Below, one piece after another: positions 38,307 to 45,913 of a stretch of DNA of 64,000 nucleotides; positions within the stretch are counted from its first letter, which is position 1, and every line of letters begins with the position of its first letter. This DNA comes from Rubrivivax albus. GTDB taxonomy: Bacteria > Pseudomonadota > Gammaproteobacteria > Burkholderiales > Burkholderiaceae_C. Where the stretch lies: positions 1-64,000 of the forward strand of contig NZ_SACT01000001.1 of assembly GCF_004016515.1 (NCBI RefSeq). The letters are read 5' to 3'. The notes beneath the pieces were generated by a model. The model saw nothing but the letters and a program-made list of their open reading frames with translations. It was not told the origin of the DNA and did no database searches. Both the position numbers and the translations under genes were made by a program.

Positions 38307-39281
38307 TCAGTCGGCGTACTGCCCGGCGGCCTTGATCGCCACGCCCCACTTGTCGATCTCGGCGGCGACGAACTTCTTGTGCTCGGCCGGCGCCAGGCGG
38401 CCGTCGGTCACGACCACGGCGCCCAGGGCCTCCTGCTTCTTGATGAAGTCGGCGTCCTTCAGCGCGGCGCGAAGCGCCTCGTTGAGCTTGCCGGTCACGG
38501 CCGCGGGCGTGCCCTTGGGCGCGTACAGGCCGTGCCAGATGGCGACGTTGAAGCCCTTCAGGCCCTGGCTGTCGAGCGTGGGCAGGTTGGCCAGCGCCGG
38601 CGCGGTCAGCGGCTGCATGCTGGTCACGGCGAAGGCCTTGACCTTGCCGCCGGCGATCTGCGGCACGGTGTTGGTGGTCTGGTCGCACATCAGGTCGACC
38701 TGGCCGCCCAGCAGGTCGGTCATGGCCGGTGCCGTACCCTTGTACGGCACGGTGGTCATGTCGATCTTCACCGACTGCTGGAACAGCAGGCCGCACAGGT
38801 GCGACGCGGCGCCGAGGCCGGCGTTGGCCAGGTTGACCTTGCCCTTGTTGGCCTCCAGCCACTTCACCAGTTCGGCGTAGTTGCTGGCCGGCAGCGTGGG
38901 GCGCCCGATCAGCGTCATCGGCACTTCGTTGATCATGCCGAGGTACTCGAAGTCCTCGGTGGCCTTGAACGGCAGGTTGCGGTACAGCGACGCCGAGGTG
39001 GCCATGCCGATGTGGTACAGCAGCAGCGTGTAGCCGTCCGGCGCGGCCTTGGCCACCTTGGTGGCGCCCAGCGTGCCGCCGGCGCCGCCGACGTTCTCGA
39101 CCACCACCGTCTGCTTGAGCTGCGCGCCCAGGGCCACGGCCAGGTCGCGTGCCACCTTGTCCGTGGGGCCGCCGGCCGAGAACGGCACGACGATGGTGAC
39201 GGCCTTGTCGGGGAAGGCCAGGGCGCTGCCCGCGGCCAGCGCGGCGCTCATGGCGATCAGGGTGACCAGGGACTTCTTCAT
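38307..39281 (-). CDS. Bug-family tripartite tricarboxylate transporter receptor
   Basis: A 324-residue periplasmic solute-binding protein. The signal peptide MKKSLVTLIAMSAALAAGSALA is followed by FPDKAVTIVVPFSAGGPTDKVARDLA and VVVENVGGAGGTLGATKVAKAAPDGYTLL, the two Bug ligand-pocket loops. GLGAASHLCGLLF and VPYKGTAPAMTDLLGGQVDLM are also typical. No TctA/TctB membrane genes are adjacent, so it is an orphan receptor, as is frequent in Burkholderiales. The ligand, probably a small carboxylate, cannot be told. Confidence 0.93.
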   Translation of the reverse strand: MKKSLVTLIAMSAALAAGSALAFPDKAVTIVVPFSAGGPTDKVARDLAVALGAQLKQTVVVENVGGAGGTLGATKVAKAAPDGYTLLLYHIGMATSASLYRNLPFKATEDFEYLGMINEVPMTLIGRPTLPASNYAELVKWLEANKGKVNLANAGLGAASHLCGLLFQQSVKIDMTTVPYKGTAPAMTDLLGGQVDLMCDQTTNTVPQIAGGKVKAFAVTSMQPLTAPALANLPTLDSQGLKGFNVAIWHGLYAPKGTPAAVTGKLNEALRAALKDADFIKKQEALGAVVVTDGRLAPAEHKKFVAAEIDKWGVAIKAAGQYAD

Positions 39282-39412
39282 GCGGATGTCTCCTTCAGGA
39301 GCGTTGACGACGAGCGCGAATGCTAGGCATTCGGCAATACCCCTGCTGGACGGGAACTACGTAGCCCTTTCCCTGGGACTTCCCCGGGGGCGCCGGCGTG
39401 CTTCACCCGCGC

Positions 39413-40675
39413 TCAGTCGTAGCGCCGGGCGTCCTCGATCACCTTGCCGTCGTTGGCCAGGCTGCCCGGGGCCACCAGGGCCACCTCGCCGCGCAGCTTG
39501 GTCACGTCGCGCAGCGTGCCGGCCATCGCGCCGGCCAGGCCTTCCGGCGGCGCGGCACATTCCACCCGCAGCGTCATGCGGTCGTTGGCCATCTCGCCTT
39601 CGATCACCAGCCGGCCGCGGCCGGCTTCCGGGTGCCGCTTGAGCACCTCCGCCACCTGGCCCGGGTGCACGAACATGCCGCGCACTTTGGCGGTCTGGTC
39701 GGCGCGCCCCATCCAGCCGCGGATGCGCGGCGCCGTCCGGCCCGTGGGGCAGTGCCCGGGCAGGCGCGCCGACAGGTCACCGGTGCCGAAGCGCACCAGC
39801 GGGTAGTCCGGGTTCAGCGTGGTGACCACCACCTCGCCGACCTCGCCATCGGGAACCGGCGTGCCGGTGCCGGGGCGCACGATCTCGACGATCACGCCTT
39901 CGTCGAGCACCAGGCCGTCGCGGGCCGCGGTCTCGTAGGCGACCAGGCCCAGGTCGGCCGTGCCGTAGCTCTGGTAGGCGGCCACGCCACGCGCGGCCAG
40001 CCAGTCGCGCAGCGACGGCGGGAAGGCTTCACCGCCCACCGAGGCCTTGGTCAGGAACGGCAGCGTCAGCCCGGCCTCGTCGGCCTTCTCCAGCGCGATG
40101 CGCAGGAAGCTGGGCGTGCCGGCATAGGCGTCGGGACGCAGTTCCTGCATCGCCTGCAGCTGCAGCTCGGTGTTGCCCACACCGCCGGCGAAGACGGTGC
40201 AGCCGATGGCGTGGGCGCCGGTCTCCATCATCGAGCCGGCCGGCGTCAGGTGGTAGCTGAAGCTGTTGTGCACCAGGTCGCCGGCGCGGAAGCCGGCGGC
40301 GTACAGCGCACGGCCGAAGCGCCAGTAGTCGGCGGCGGCACCCTCGGGCTCGTAGATGGGGCCCGGCGACTGGAACACGCGCCGCGCCGGGCGCAGGCCG
40401 AGCGCGCGCCAGCCGATGGCGGAGAAGCCGCCGAACGGGTCGCCACCGTCGGCACGCGCCGCCTGCTGGCGCGCCAGCAGCTCGCTCTTGCGCGTGACCG
40501 GCAGGCTGGCCAGCGCCTCGCGGCTGGTCACCGCCAGCGGGTCCACGCCGGCCAGCAAGGCCGCACCGGCCGTCGTGGCCTGGGCCCGCGCCACGGCGGC
40601 GGGCAGCGCGGCCAGCCAGGCGGCTTCGCGCACCTCGGGGTCGCGGGTCTCCAGGTCGTCGTAGAACTCGCTCAT
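39413..40675 (-). CDS. Phenylacetate-CoA ligase-like AMP-binding enzyme
   Basis: A 420-residue adenylate-forming enzyme of the PaaK type. It starts MSEFYDDLETRDPEVREAAWL and has YAGTPSFLRIALEKADEAG, KASVGGEAFPPSLRDWL, YGTADLGLVAYE, VGEVVVTTLNPDYPLVRFGTGDLS and GRADQTAKVRGMFVHPGQVAEVLKRHPE. It would activate an aromatic or other carboxylic acid as its CoA thioester. The start overlaps the stop of the upstream 101-residue gene by ATGA. As last gene of the Liv-type operon it probably activates the imported compound. Confidence 0.88.
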   Translation of the reverse strand: MSEFYDDLETRDPEVREAAWLAALPAAVARAQATTAGAALLAGVDPLAVTSREALASLPVTRKSELLARQQAARADGGDPFGGFSAIGWRALGLRPARRVFQSPGPIYEPEGAAADYWRFGRALYAAGFRAGDLVHNSFSYHLTPAGSMMETGAHAIGCTVFAGGVGNTELQLQAMQELRPDAYAGTPSFLRIALEKADEAGLTLPFLTKASVGGEAFPPSLRDWLAARGVAAYQSYGTADLGLVAYETAARDGLVLDEGVIVEIVRPGTGTPVPDGEVGEVVVTTLNPDYPLVRFGTGDLSARLPGHCPTGRTAPRIRGWMGRADQTAKVRGMFVHPGQVAEVLKRHPEAGRGRLVIEGEMANDRMTLRVECAAPPEGLAGAMAGTLRDVTKLRGEVALVAPGSLANDGKVIEDARRYD

Positions 40676-40977
40676 TCGTCGTTGTCCCATTGGCGCAGCC
40701 GCTGCCTGACGGTGTCGACGAAGCGGCGCACGTCCAGGCTGGAGCCCAGCCGGCTGGTGGTCCATTCCGGCGTCAGCGCCGGCCGTCTGGCGATGCGCGC
40801 GACGATGGCCGCATCCTCCGCCGCCAGTTCCAGCACGGCCCGCCCGCCGATCTCGTACCGGGTGCCGCGCTCGGCCAGCGGCCGCAGGTCGCGCAACTGG
40901 CGCCGCAACTGCACCAGCGCCTCCGCAGCCTTGAACGGTGGCGGCGCAAAGCCGCCGAAGTCGTCTTCCGCGCTCAC
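40672..40977 (-). CDS. Unknown 101-residue protein in the Liv operon
   Basis: A short acidic-then-basic helical protein that I do not recognise. It starts VSAEDDFGGFAPPPFKAAEALVQLRRQLRDLRPLAERG, contains ALELAAEDAAIVARIARRPALTPEW-like helices and ends RRFVDTVRQRLRQWDNDE. The GTG start overlaps the livF stop (GTGA), and its stop overlaps the ligase start (ATGA), so all three are translationally coupled. Tight coupling implies a function with the transporter or the ligase, perhaps as an accessory subunit. Confidence 0.75.
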   Translation of the reverse strand: MSAEDDFGGFAPPPFKAAEALVQLRRQLRDLRPLAERGTRYEIGGRAVLELAAEDAAIVARIARRPALTPEWTTSRLGSSLDVRRFVDTVRQRLRQWDNDE

Positions 40978-41780
40978 GCCAGCCACCGCTTGCGCCGCCG
41001 GTAGCTCTTGACGTCCTTGAAGCTCTTGCGGTCGCCACCGCCCATGCCGAGGTAGAACTCCTTCACGTCCTCGTTCTCGCGAAGCGCCTTGGCCTCGCCG
41101 TCCATCACGATGCGGCCGTTCTCCAGGATGTAGCCGTAGTCGGCATAGCGCAGCGCGAGGTTGGTGTTCTGCTCGGCCAGCAGGAAGGTCACCTTCTCCT
41201 TCTGGTTGAGCTCCTTGACGATCTCGAACACCTCTTCGACCAGCTGGGGCGCCAGGCCCATGCTGGGCTCGTCGAGCAGCACCATCTTCGGGTCGGCCAT
41301 CAGCGCGCGGCCGATGGCGCACATCTGCTGCTCGCCGCCGGAGGTGTAGGCCGCCTGGCTGCCACGGCGTGTCTTCAGGCGCGGGAAATAGGTGTAGACC
41401 TTCTCCAGCGTCTGCGCCACGGCGGCCTTACCGTCCTTGCGCGTGTAGGCACCGGTGAGCAGGTTCTCCTCGATCGTCAGGTGCGCAAAGCAGTGCCGGC
41501 CTTCCATCACCTGCACCACACCGCGGTTCACCATGTCCGAGGTGCTGAGCTTCTCGATGCGCTCGCCGCGCAGCTCGATGGAACCCTTGGTGACCTCGCC
41601 GCGCTCGCCGGCCAGCAGGTTGCTTACCGCGCGCAGCGTGGTCGTCTTGCCGGCGCCGTTGCCGCCCAGCAGCGCGACCACGCCGCCTTCGGGCACCTGC
41701 AGCGAGACGCCCTTGAGCACGAGGATCACGTGGTTGTAGATGACCTCGATGCCGTTGACGTTGAGGAGCAAGTTGGACAT
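40974..41780 (-). CDS. livF: Branched-chain-type ABC transporter ATP-binding protein (LivF)
   Basis: A 268-residue ABC ATPase. Walker A GGNGAGKTT, the Q-loop region, signature TSGGEQQMCAIGRALMADPKMVLLDEPSMGLAP (C-loop plus Walker B) and switch His replaced in LAEQNTNLALRYADYGYILENGRIV, the usual LivF form. It energises uptake together with LivG, LivH and LivM. The C-terminal extension KEFYLGMGGGDRKSFKDVKSYRRRKRWLA is typical of LivF proteins paired with acyl-CoA ligases. It should follow the binding-protein gene, which is truncated in this assembly. Confidence 0.93.
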   Translation of the reverse strand: MSNLLLNVNGIEVIYNHVILVLKGVSLQVPEGGVVALLGGNGAGKTTTLRAVSNLLAGERGEVTKGSIELRGERIEKLSTSDMVNRGVVQVMEGRHCFAHLTIEENLLTGAYTRKDGKAAVAQTLEKVYTYFPRLKTRRGSQAAYTSGGEQQMCAIGRALMADPKMVLLDEPSMGLAPQLVEEVFEIVKELNQKEKVTFLLAEQNTNLALRYADYGYILENGRIVMDGEAKALRENEDVKEFYLGMGGGDRKSFKDVKSYRRRKRWLA

Positions 41781-41796
41781 GGACGGGTTTCCTTCC

Positions 41797-41845
41797 TCGG
41801 CCCAGCATCGCGCGCGGTGCTGGGCCGAAGGCTCCTTTCGGAGCC
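41797..41845. repeat. Two strong GC hairpins upstream of livF
   Basis: TCGGCCCAGCA (41797-41807) pairs perfectly with TGCTGGGCCGA (41818-41828), and GGCTCC (41830-41835) pairs with GGAGCC (41840-41845). They lie between the livF start and the G tract. They may be intercistronic terminators or attenuators, and could also explain poor sequencing here. Confidence 0.65.
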
Positions 41846-41854
41846 CTCGGACCC

Positions 41855-41869
41855 GGGGGGGGGGGGGGG
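41855..41869. other. Run of 15 G at a gene truncation point
   Basis: Fifteen consecutive G on the + strand separate intercistronic sequence from the broken 3' end of the binding-protein gene. Such a tract is unlike anything else in the window. It may be a sequencing or gap-closure artefact rather than native DNA. Confidence 0.7.
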
Positions 41870-42981
41870 CGCATCATGCCGGCGAAGCCCAGCGCGTCGA
41901 GCTTCTTCTGGTCCAGCGCCAGGTTCTCCAGACCCCAGCGCACCTGCTCGCCATTCATGACCTTGCCCTTGCCGAAGCGTTCCTGGGCGCGCTTGACGCC
42001 CTCGACGGCCATCATCGCCGCGGTCAGGCCGCGCAGGTACAGCACCTGGCCCACTTCCTCCTTCGGACCGGTGCCCTGGCCCTTGGCGTGCACCATGGAC
42101 AGGATGTCCTTGACGATGGTGGTCTTGTCGGTGGCGCCGTCCTGCATCGTCAGCGCGTGGTAGCCCTTGGCGGCGGCGCCCACGTCCTTGACGTCAGGTT
42201 CGGCACCCGACCACCACACGCCGTACATCTTGTCGCGCGGGTAGCCGGTGGCCACCGCTTCCTTCAGCGCGGCGGAGTTCATCACGCCCCAGCCCCACAG
42301 GAACACGTAGTCCGGGCGCGACTGGCGGATCTTCAGCCACGTGGCCTTCTGCTCGATGCCCGGGTGCGCCACCGGCAGCAGTTCGACCGAGAAGCCCTCC
42401 TGCTTGCCCAGCTCCTCGAGCATCGGGATCGGCTCCTTGCCGTAGGGGCTGTCGTGGTAGACCAGGGCCACCTTCTTGCCCTTCAGGCCACTGGTCTTCT
42501 TGACGTGCTGCACCAGCACGCTGGCGCCGGTCCAGTAGGTGCCCAGCAGCGGGAAGTTCCACTTGAAGGCCATGCCATCCACAGAGTCGGCGCGGCCGTA
42601 GCCCGAGGTGATCAGCGGGATCTTGTCGTCGGGCGCCTTCTCGGTCAGCGCGAACGTGATGCCGGTGGACAGCGGCTGGAACACCGAGGCGCCCTTGCCC
42701 TTCAGGCGCTCGTAGCACTCCACGCCCTTGGCCGTGTTGTAGCCGGTCTCGCACTCCTCGTAGCTGACCTTCACGCCGTTGATGCCGCCGCGCGCGTTGA
42801 CCAGCTTGAGGTAGTCGACGTAGCCGTTGGCGAAGGGCACGCCGTTGGGCGCGTAGGGGCCGGTGCGGTACACGAGCACCGGGAAGAACTGTTCGCTCGA
42901 CTGGGCGAGTGCCTGGGTGGCCACGCCGGCCAGGCCGGTGCTCAGCACGGCGGCGGCCAGCACCATGGACTTGAACTTCAT
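41870..42981 (-). pseudogene. ABC transporter substrate-binding protein (LivK-like), C-terminus missing
   Basis: The intact part encodes about 370 residues. A signal peptide (MVLAAAVLSTGLAGVATQALA) precedes EQFFPVLVYRTGPYAPNGVPFANGYVDYLKLVNARGGINGVKVSYEECETGYNTAKGVECYERLK, a type 1 periplasmic binding fold. Later parts include KVALVYHDSPYGKEPIPMLEELGKQEGF and WGWGVMNSAALKEAVATGYPRDKMYGVWWSGAEPDV. After LDALGFAGMMR the frame runs into the G tract as repeated prolines and then out of frame through livF. Homologues continue for roughly 60 residues. It is the receptor for the Liv-type importer. Either a deletion inactivated it or the assembly lost sequence. Confidence 0.82.
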
Positions 42982-43016
42982 CGTCTGTCTCCTGCAGGGT
43001 AGTGGGAATGCACTCG

Positions 43017-44075
43017 TCAGTGCGGGAACGGCCAGAGCCGCAGCTTTTCCTTGGCGATGGACCACAACCGGGCCAGCCCGTGCGGTTCAACGATCAGGAA
43101 GAACACGATCAGGGCCCCGAACACCATGAAGGTCAGGTGCGAGGCCAGCGCGGTGTCGAAACCCACCGCGATGCCGAGCTGGTCGAGCACGATCGGCAGC
43201 ACGACGATGAACGCCGCGCCGAACAGGCTGCCCATGATGGAGCCCAGGCCGCCGATGATGATCATGAACAGCAGCTGGAACGACATGTCGATCGAGAATG
43301 CCGCCGGCTCCCAGCTGCCCAGGTGCACGAAGCCCCACAGCGCACCGGCCACGCCGACGATGAAGGAGCTGACCGCGAACGCGGTGAGTTTGGCGTAGAC
43401 CGGGCGGATGCCGATCACTGCGGCGGCCACGTCCATGTCGCGGATGGCCATCCACTCGCGACCGATGTGGCTGCGCACCAGGTTCTTCGCGAGCATCGCG
43501 AACACGGTCAGGAAGGCCAGGCACAGCAGGTACTTCTCGGCCGGCGCATCGACGATCCAGCCGAACACGTTGAGGTCGGCCACCGCCACCGACCCCGAGG
43601 CGGAATCGTTGGTGAACCAGCTCACGCGCAGGAACAGCCAGTCGACGAAGAACTGTGCGGCCAGCGTGGCCACCGCCAGGTACAGGCCCTTGATGCGCAG
43701 CGACGGGATGCCGAACATCACGCCCACCGCCGTGGCGCACACCCCGCCGAGCAGCAGGGACACCACCAGCGGCAGGCCCGGCACGCGCACGGCGAAGTTG
43801 TAGGCCGCGTAGGCGCCCACGGCCATGAAGGCACCGGTGCCCAGCGAGATCTGGCCGCAGTAGCCCACGAGGATGTTCAACCCCAGCGCCGCCAGCGCCA
43901 GGATCAGGAACGGGACCAGGATGGCGCGGAACAGGTATTCCGGCGCCACCGCCGGGACGACGAGGAAGGCGAAGGCCAGGATCAGGCCGATGGCCACGCG
44001 GTCCTGCAGGATCGGGAAGATCTGCTGGTCGGCCGTGTAGCTGGTCTTGAACTGGCCGTTCTCGCGGTAGAGCAT
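43017..44075 (-). CDS. livM: Branched-chain-type ABC transporter permease LivM
   Basis: A 352-residue permease with about nine membrane helices. Family motifs include ALAALGLNILVGYCGQISLGTGAFMAVGAYAAYNF, LRIKGLYLAVATLAAQFFVDWLF, the cytoplasmic coupling region SHIGREWMAIRDMDVAAAVIGIRPVYAKLTAFAVSSFIVGVAGALWG, and IIIGGLGSIMGSLFGAAFIVVLP. It pairs with LivH to form the membrane pore. It follows livH by 18 bp and precedes the binding-protein gene by 35 bp. Confidence 0.94.
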   Translation of the reverse strand: MLYRENGQFKTSYTADQQIFPILQDRVAIGLILAFAFLVVPAVAPEYLFRAILVPFLILALAALGLNILVGYCGQISLGTGAFMAVGAYAAYNFAVRVPGLPLVVSLLLGGVCATAVGVMFGIPSLRIKGLYLAVATLAAQFFVDWLFLRVSWFTNDSASGSVAVADLNVFGWIVDAPAEKYLLCLAFLTVFAMLAKNLVRSHIGREWMAIRDMDVAAAVIGIRPVYAKLTAFAVSSFIVGVAGALWGFVHLGSWEPAAFSIDMSFQLLFMIIIGGLGSIMGSLFGAAFIVVLPIVLDQLGIAVGFDTALASHLTFMVFGALIVFFLIVEPHGLARLWSIAKEKLRLWPFPH

Positions 44076-44093
44076 GTTCTGCTTCCTTCGGGC

Positions 44094-45023
44094 TCAGACG
44101 CGGTCGATGATCTTCTCGCCGAACAGGCCCTGCGGCCGCACGAGCAGGAAGACGAGGGCCAGCACATAGGCAAACCAGATCTCGATGCCACCGCCGAGCA
44201 TCGGGCCGAGGTAGATCTCCGAGAGCTTTTCGCCGACGCCGATGATCAGCCCGCCGATGATGGCGCCGGGCACGCTGGTGAGGCCACCCAGGATGACCAC
44301 CGGCAGCGCCTTCAAGGCCACCAGGCTCAGCGAGAACTGCACGCCCAGCTTGCTGCCCCAGATGATCCCGGCCACCAGGGCCACGAAGCCGGCCACGCTC
44401 CACACGATGACCCAGATGCGGTTGAGCGGGATGCCGATGGACTGTGCGGCCTGGTGATCGTCGGCCACGGCCCGCAGCGCGCGGCCGGTGCCGGTCTTCT
44501 GAAAAAACAGGCTCAGCAGCGCCACCAGCGCTGCGGCGATCAGCGCGGCATAGAGTTCTTCCTGGCTCAGCAGCACACCGCCCTCGAACACGTTCTCGAG
44601 GATGAACATCGGCTCCTTGGGCAGGCCGACGTCGATCTTGTAGATGTCGCTGCCGAAGATCGTCTGGCCGAAGCCGTCAAGGAAGTAGGTGATGCCCAGC
44701 GTGGCCATCAGCAAGGTGATGCCCTCCTGGTTGACCAGGCGGCCCAGCACCAGCTTCTCGATCACCCAGGCCGTGGCCACCATCACCGCCATCGCAGCGA
44801 AGAAGGCCAGGATGTTGGCCAGCAACAGGCTCTCGAAGCCCAGCCACTGCGGAATCCATTCGGCGAAGCGCGCCATCGCCAGCGCCGCGAACAGCACCAT
44901 CGCGCCCTGCGCGAAGTTGAAGACACCGCTGGCCTTGAAGATGAGCACGAAGCCCAGGGCCACCAGCGAGTACAGCATGCCCGACATCAGGCCGCCGATG
45001 AGTGTTTCGAGGAAGAAGCCCAT
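44094..45023 (-). CDS. livH: Branched-chain-type ABC transporter permease LivH
   Basis: A 309-residue permease starting MGFFLETLIGGLMSGMLYSLVALGFVLIFKASGVFNFAQGAMVLFAALAMARF, the classical LivH N-terminus. It also has LMATLGITYFLDGFGQTIFG, GRALRAVADDHQAAQSIGIPLNRIWVIVWSVAGFVALVAGIIWG (coupling helix) and PVVILGGLTSVPGAIIGGLIIGVGEKL. It lies 86 bp after livG. The spacer 45024-45109 contains the small palindrome CCCCATGGGG (45061-45070) but no gene. Confidence 0.95.
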   Translation of the reverse strand: MGFFLETLIGGLMSGMLYSLVALGFVLIFKASGVFNFAQGAMVLFAALAMARFAEWIPQWLGFESLLLANILAFFAAMAVMVATAWVIEKLVLGRLVNQEGITLLMATLGITYFLDGFGQTIFGSDIYKIDVGLPKEPMFILENVFEGGVLLSQEELYAALIAAALVALLSLFFQKTGTGRALRAVADDHQAAQSIGIPLNRIWVIVWSVAGFVALVAGIIWGSKLGVQFSLSLVALKALPVVILGGLTSVPGAIIGGLIIGVGEKLSEIYLGPMLGGGIEIWFAYVLALVFLLVRPQGLFGEKIIDRV

Positions 45024-45109
45024 GTCAGCTCCGCCCGGCCGTTCCGAAGGTGCTGACAGCCCCCATGGGGGGCAGCGAACGAAGTGAGCGTGAGGGTCTC
45101 ATGTCTGCC

Positions 45110-45913
45110 TCAATGTGAGGTGCCGAGGTACGCGGTGATCACGTCCTCGTTGTTGCGCACCTCGTCCGGGGTGCCGTCACCGATCTTCTTGCCGTAGTCC
45201 AGCACGACGACGCGGTCGGAGATGTCCATCACCACGCCCATGTCGTGCTCGATGAGGACGATGGTGGTGCCGAACTCGTCGTTGACGTCGAGGATGAAGC
45301 GGCTCATGTCCTGCTTCTCCTCCACGTTCATGCCGGCCATCGGTTCGTCGAGCAGCAGCACCTGCGGCTCCATCGCCAGCGCGCGGCCCAGGTCCACGCG
45401 CTTCTGCAGGCCATAGGGCAGGCGGCCCACCGGCGTCTTGCGGTAGGCCTGGATCTCCAGGAAGTCGATGATGTTCTCGACGAAGGCGCGGTGCGCGATC
45501 TCCTCACGCTCCGCCGCGCCGAACCAGGGGTTGCGGAAGGCCTGCTGGAAGAGGTTGGTCTTCATGCGCAGGTTGCGCCCGCTCATGATGTTGTCCAGCA
45601 CGCTCATGCCCTTGAACAGGGCCAGGTTCTGGAAGGTGCGGCCGATGCCCATCTCCGCCACCTGGCGGCTGTTCATGTGGCTGAAGGTCTGGCCGCGGAA
45701 GCTGATGCTGCCCTGCTGCGGCGTGTAGACGCCGTTGATGCAGTTGAGCATGCTGCTCTTGCCGGCGCCGTTGGGGCCGATGATGGCGCGCACCTCGTGC
45801 TCGCGCACGTCGAAGCTGATGTCGGTCAGCGCCTTCACGCCGCCGAAGGCCAGCGAGATGTTCTTGACGTCGAGGATCACGTCCCCGATGTTCTTGTCGC
45901 TCGACGCAGCCAT
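45110..45913 (-). CDS. livG: Branched-chain-type ABC transporter ATP-binding protein LivG
   Basis: A 267-residue ABC ATPase. It has DVKNISLAFGGVKALTDISFDVREHEVRAIIGPNGAGKSSMLNCINGVYTPQQG (Walker A), RTFQNLALFKGMSVLDNIMSGRN (Q-loop), LPYGLQKRVDLGRALAMEPQVLLLDEPMAGMN (signature and Walker B) and VLIEHDMGVVMDISDRVVVLDYGKKI (switch His). The ATG at 45913 overlaps the stop of the upstream acyl-CoA ligase by one base, so ligase and importer are coupled. A longer open frame to 46219 is antisense-like and rejected. Confidence 0.95.
   Translation of the reverse strand: MAASSDKNIGDVILDVKNISLAFGGVKALTDISFDVREHEVRAIIGPNGAGKSSMLNCINGVYTPQQGSISFRGQTFSHMNSRQVAEMGIGRTFQNLALFKGMSVLDNIMSGRNLRMKTNLFQQAFRNPWFGAAEREEIAHRAFVENIIDFLEIQAYRKTPVGRLPYGLQKRVDLGRALAMEPQVLLLDEPMAGMNVEEKQDMSRFILDVNDEFGTTIVLIEHDMGVVMDISDRVVVLDYGKKIGDGTPDEVRNNEDVITAYLGTSH

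Noticed and set aside
43002..45056. 684-residue plus-strand frame, and a similar 614-residue frame at 46138-47982
   Set aside because: Antisense to livM/livH and to the long-chain acyl-CoA ligase respectively; His/Gln/Asp-rich shadows of hydrophobic or GC-rich genes.
45024..45109. Small gene or regulatory RNA between livH and livG
   Set aside because: Only a short CCCCATGGGG palindrome and a spacer-like sequence are visible; nothing supports an RNA gene.
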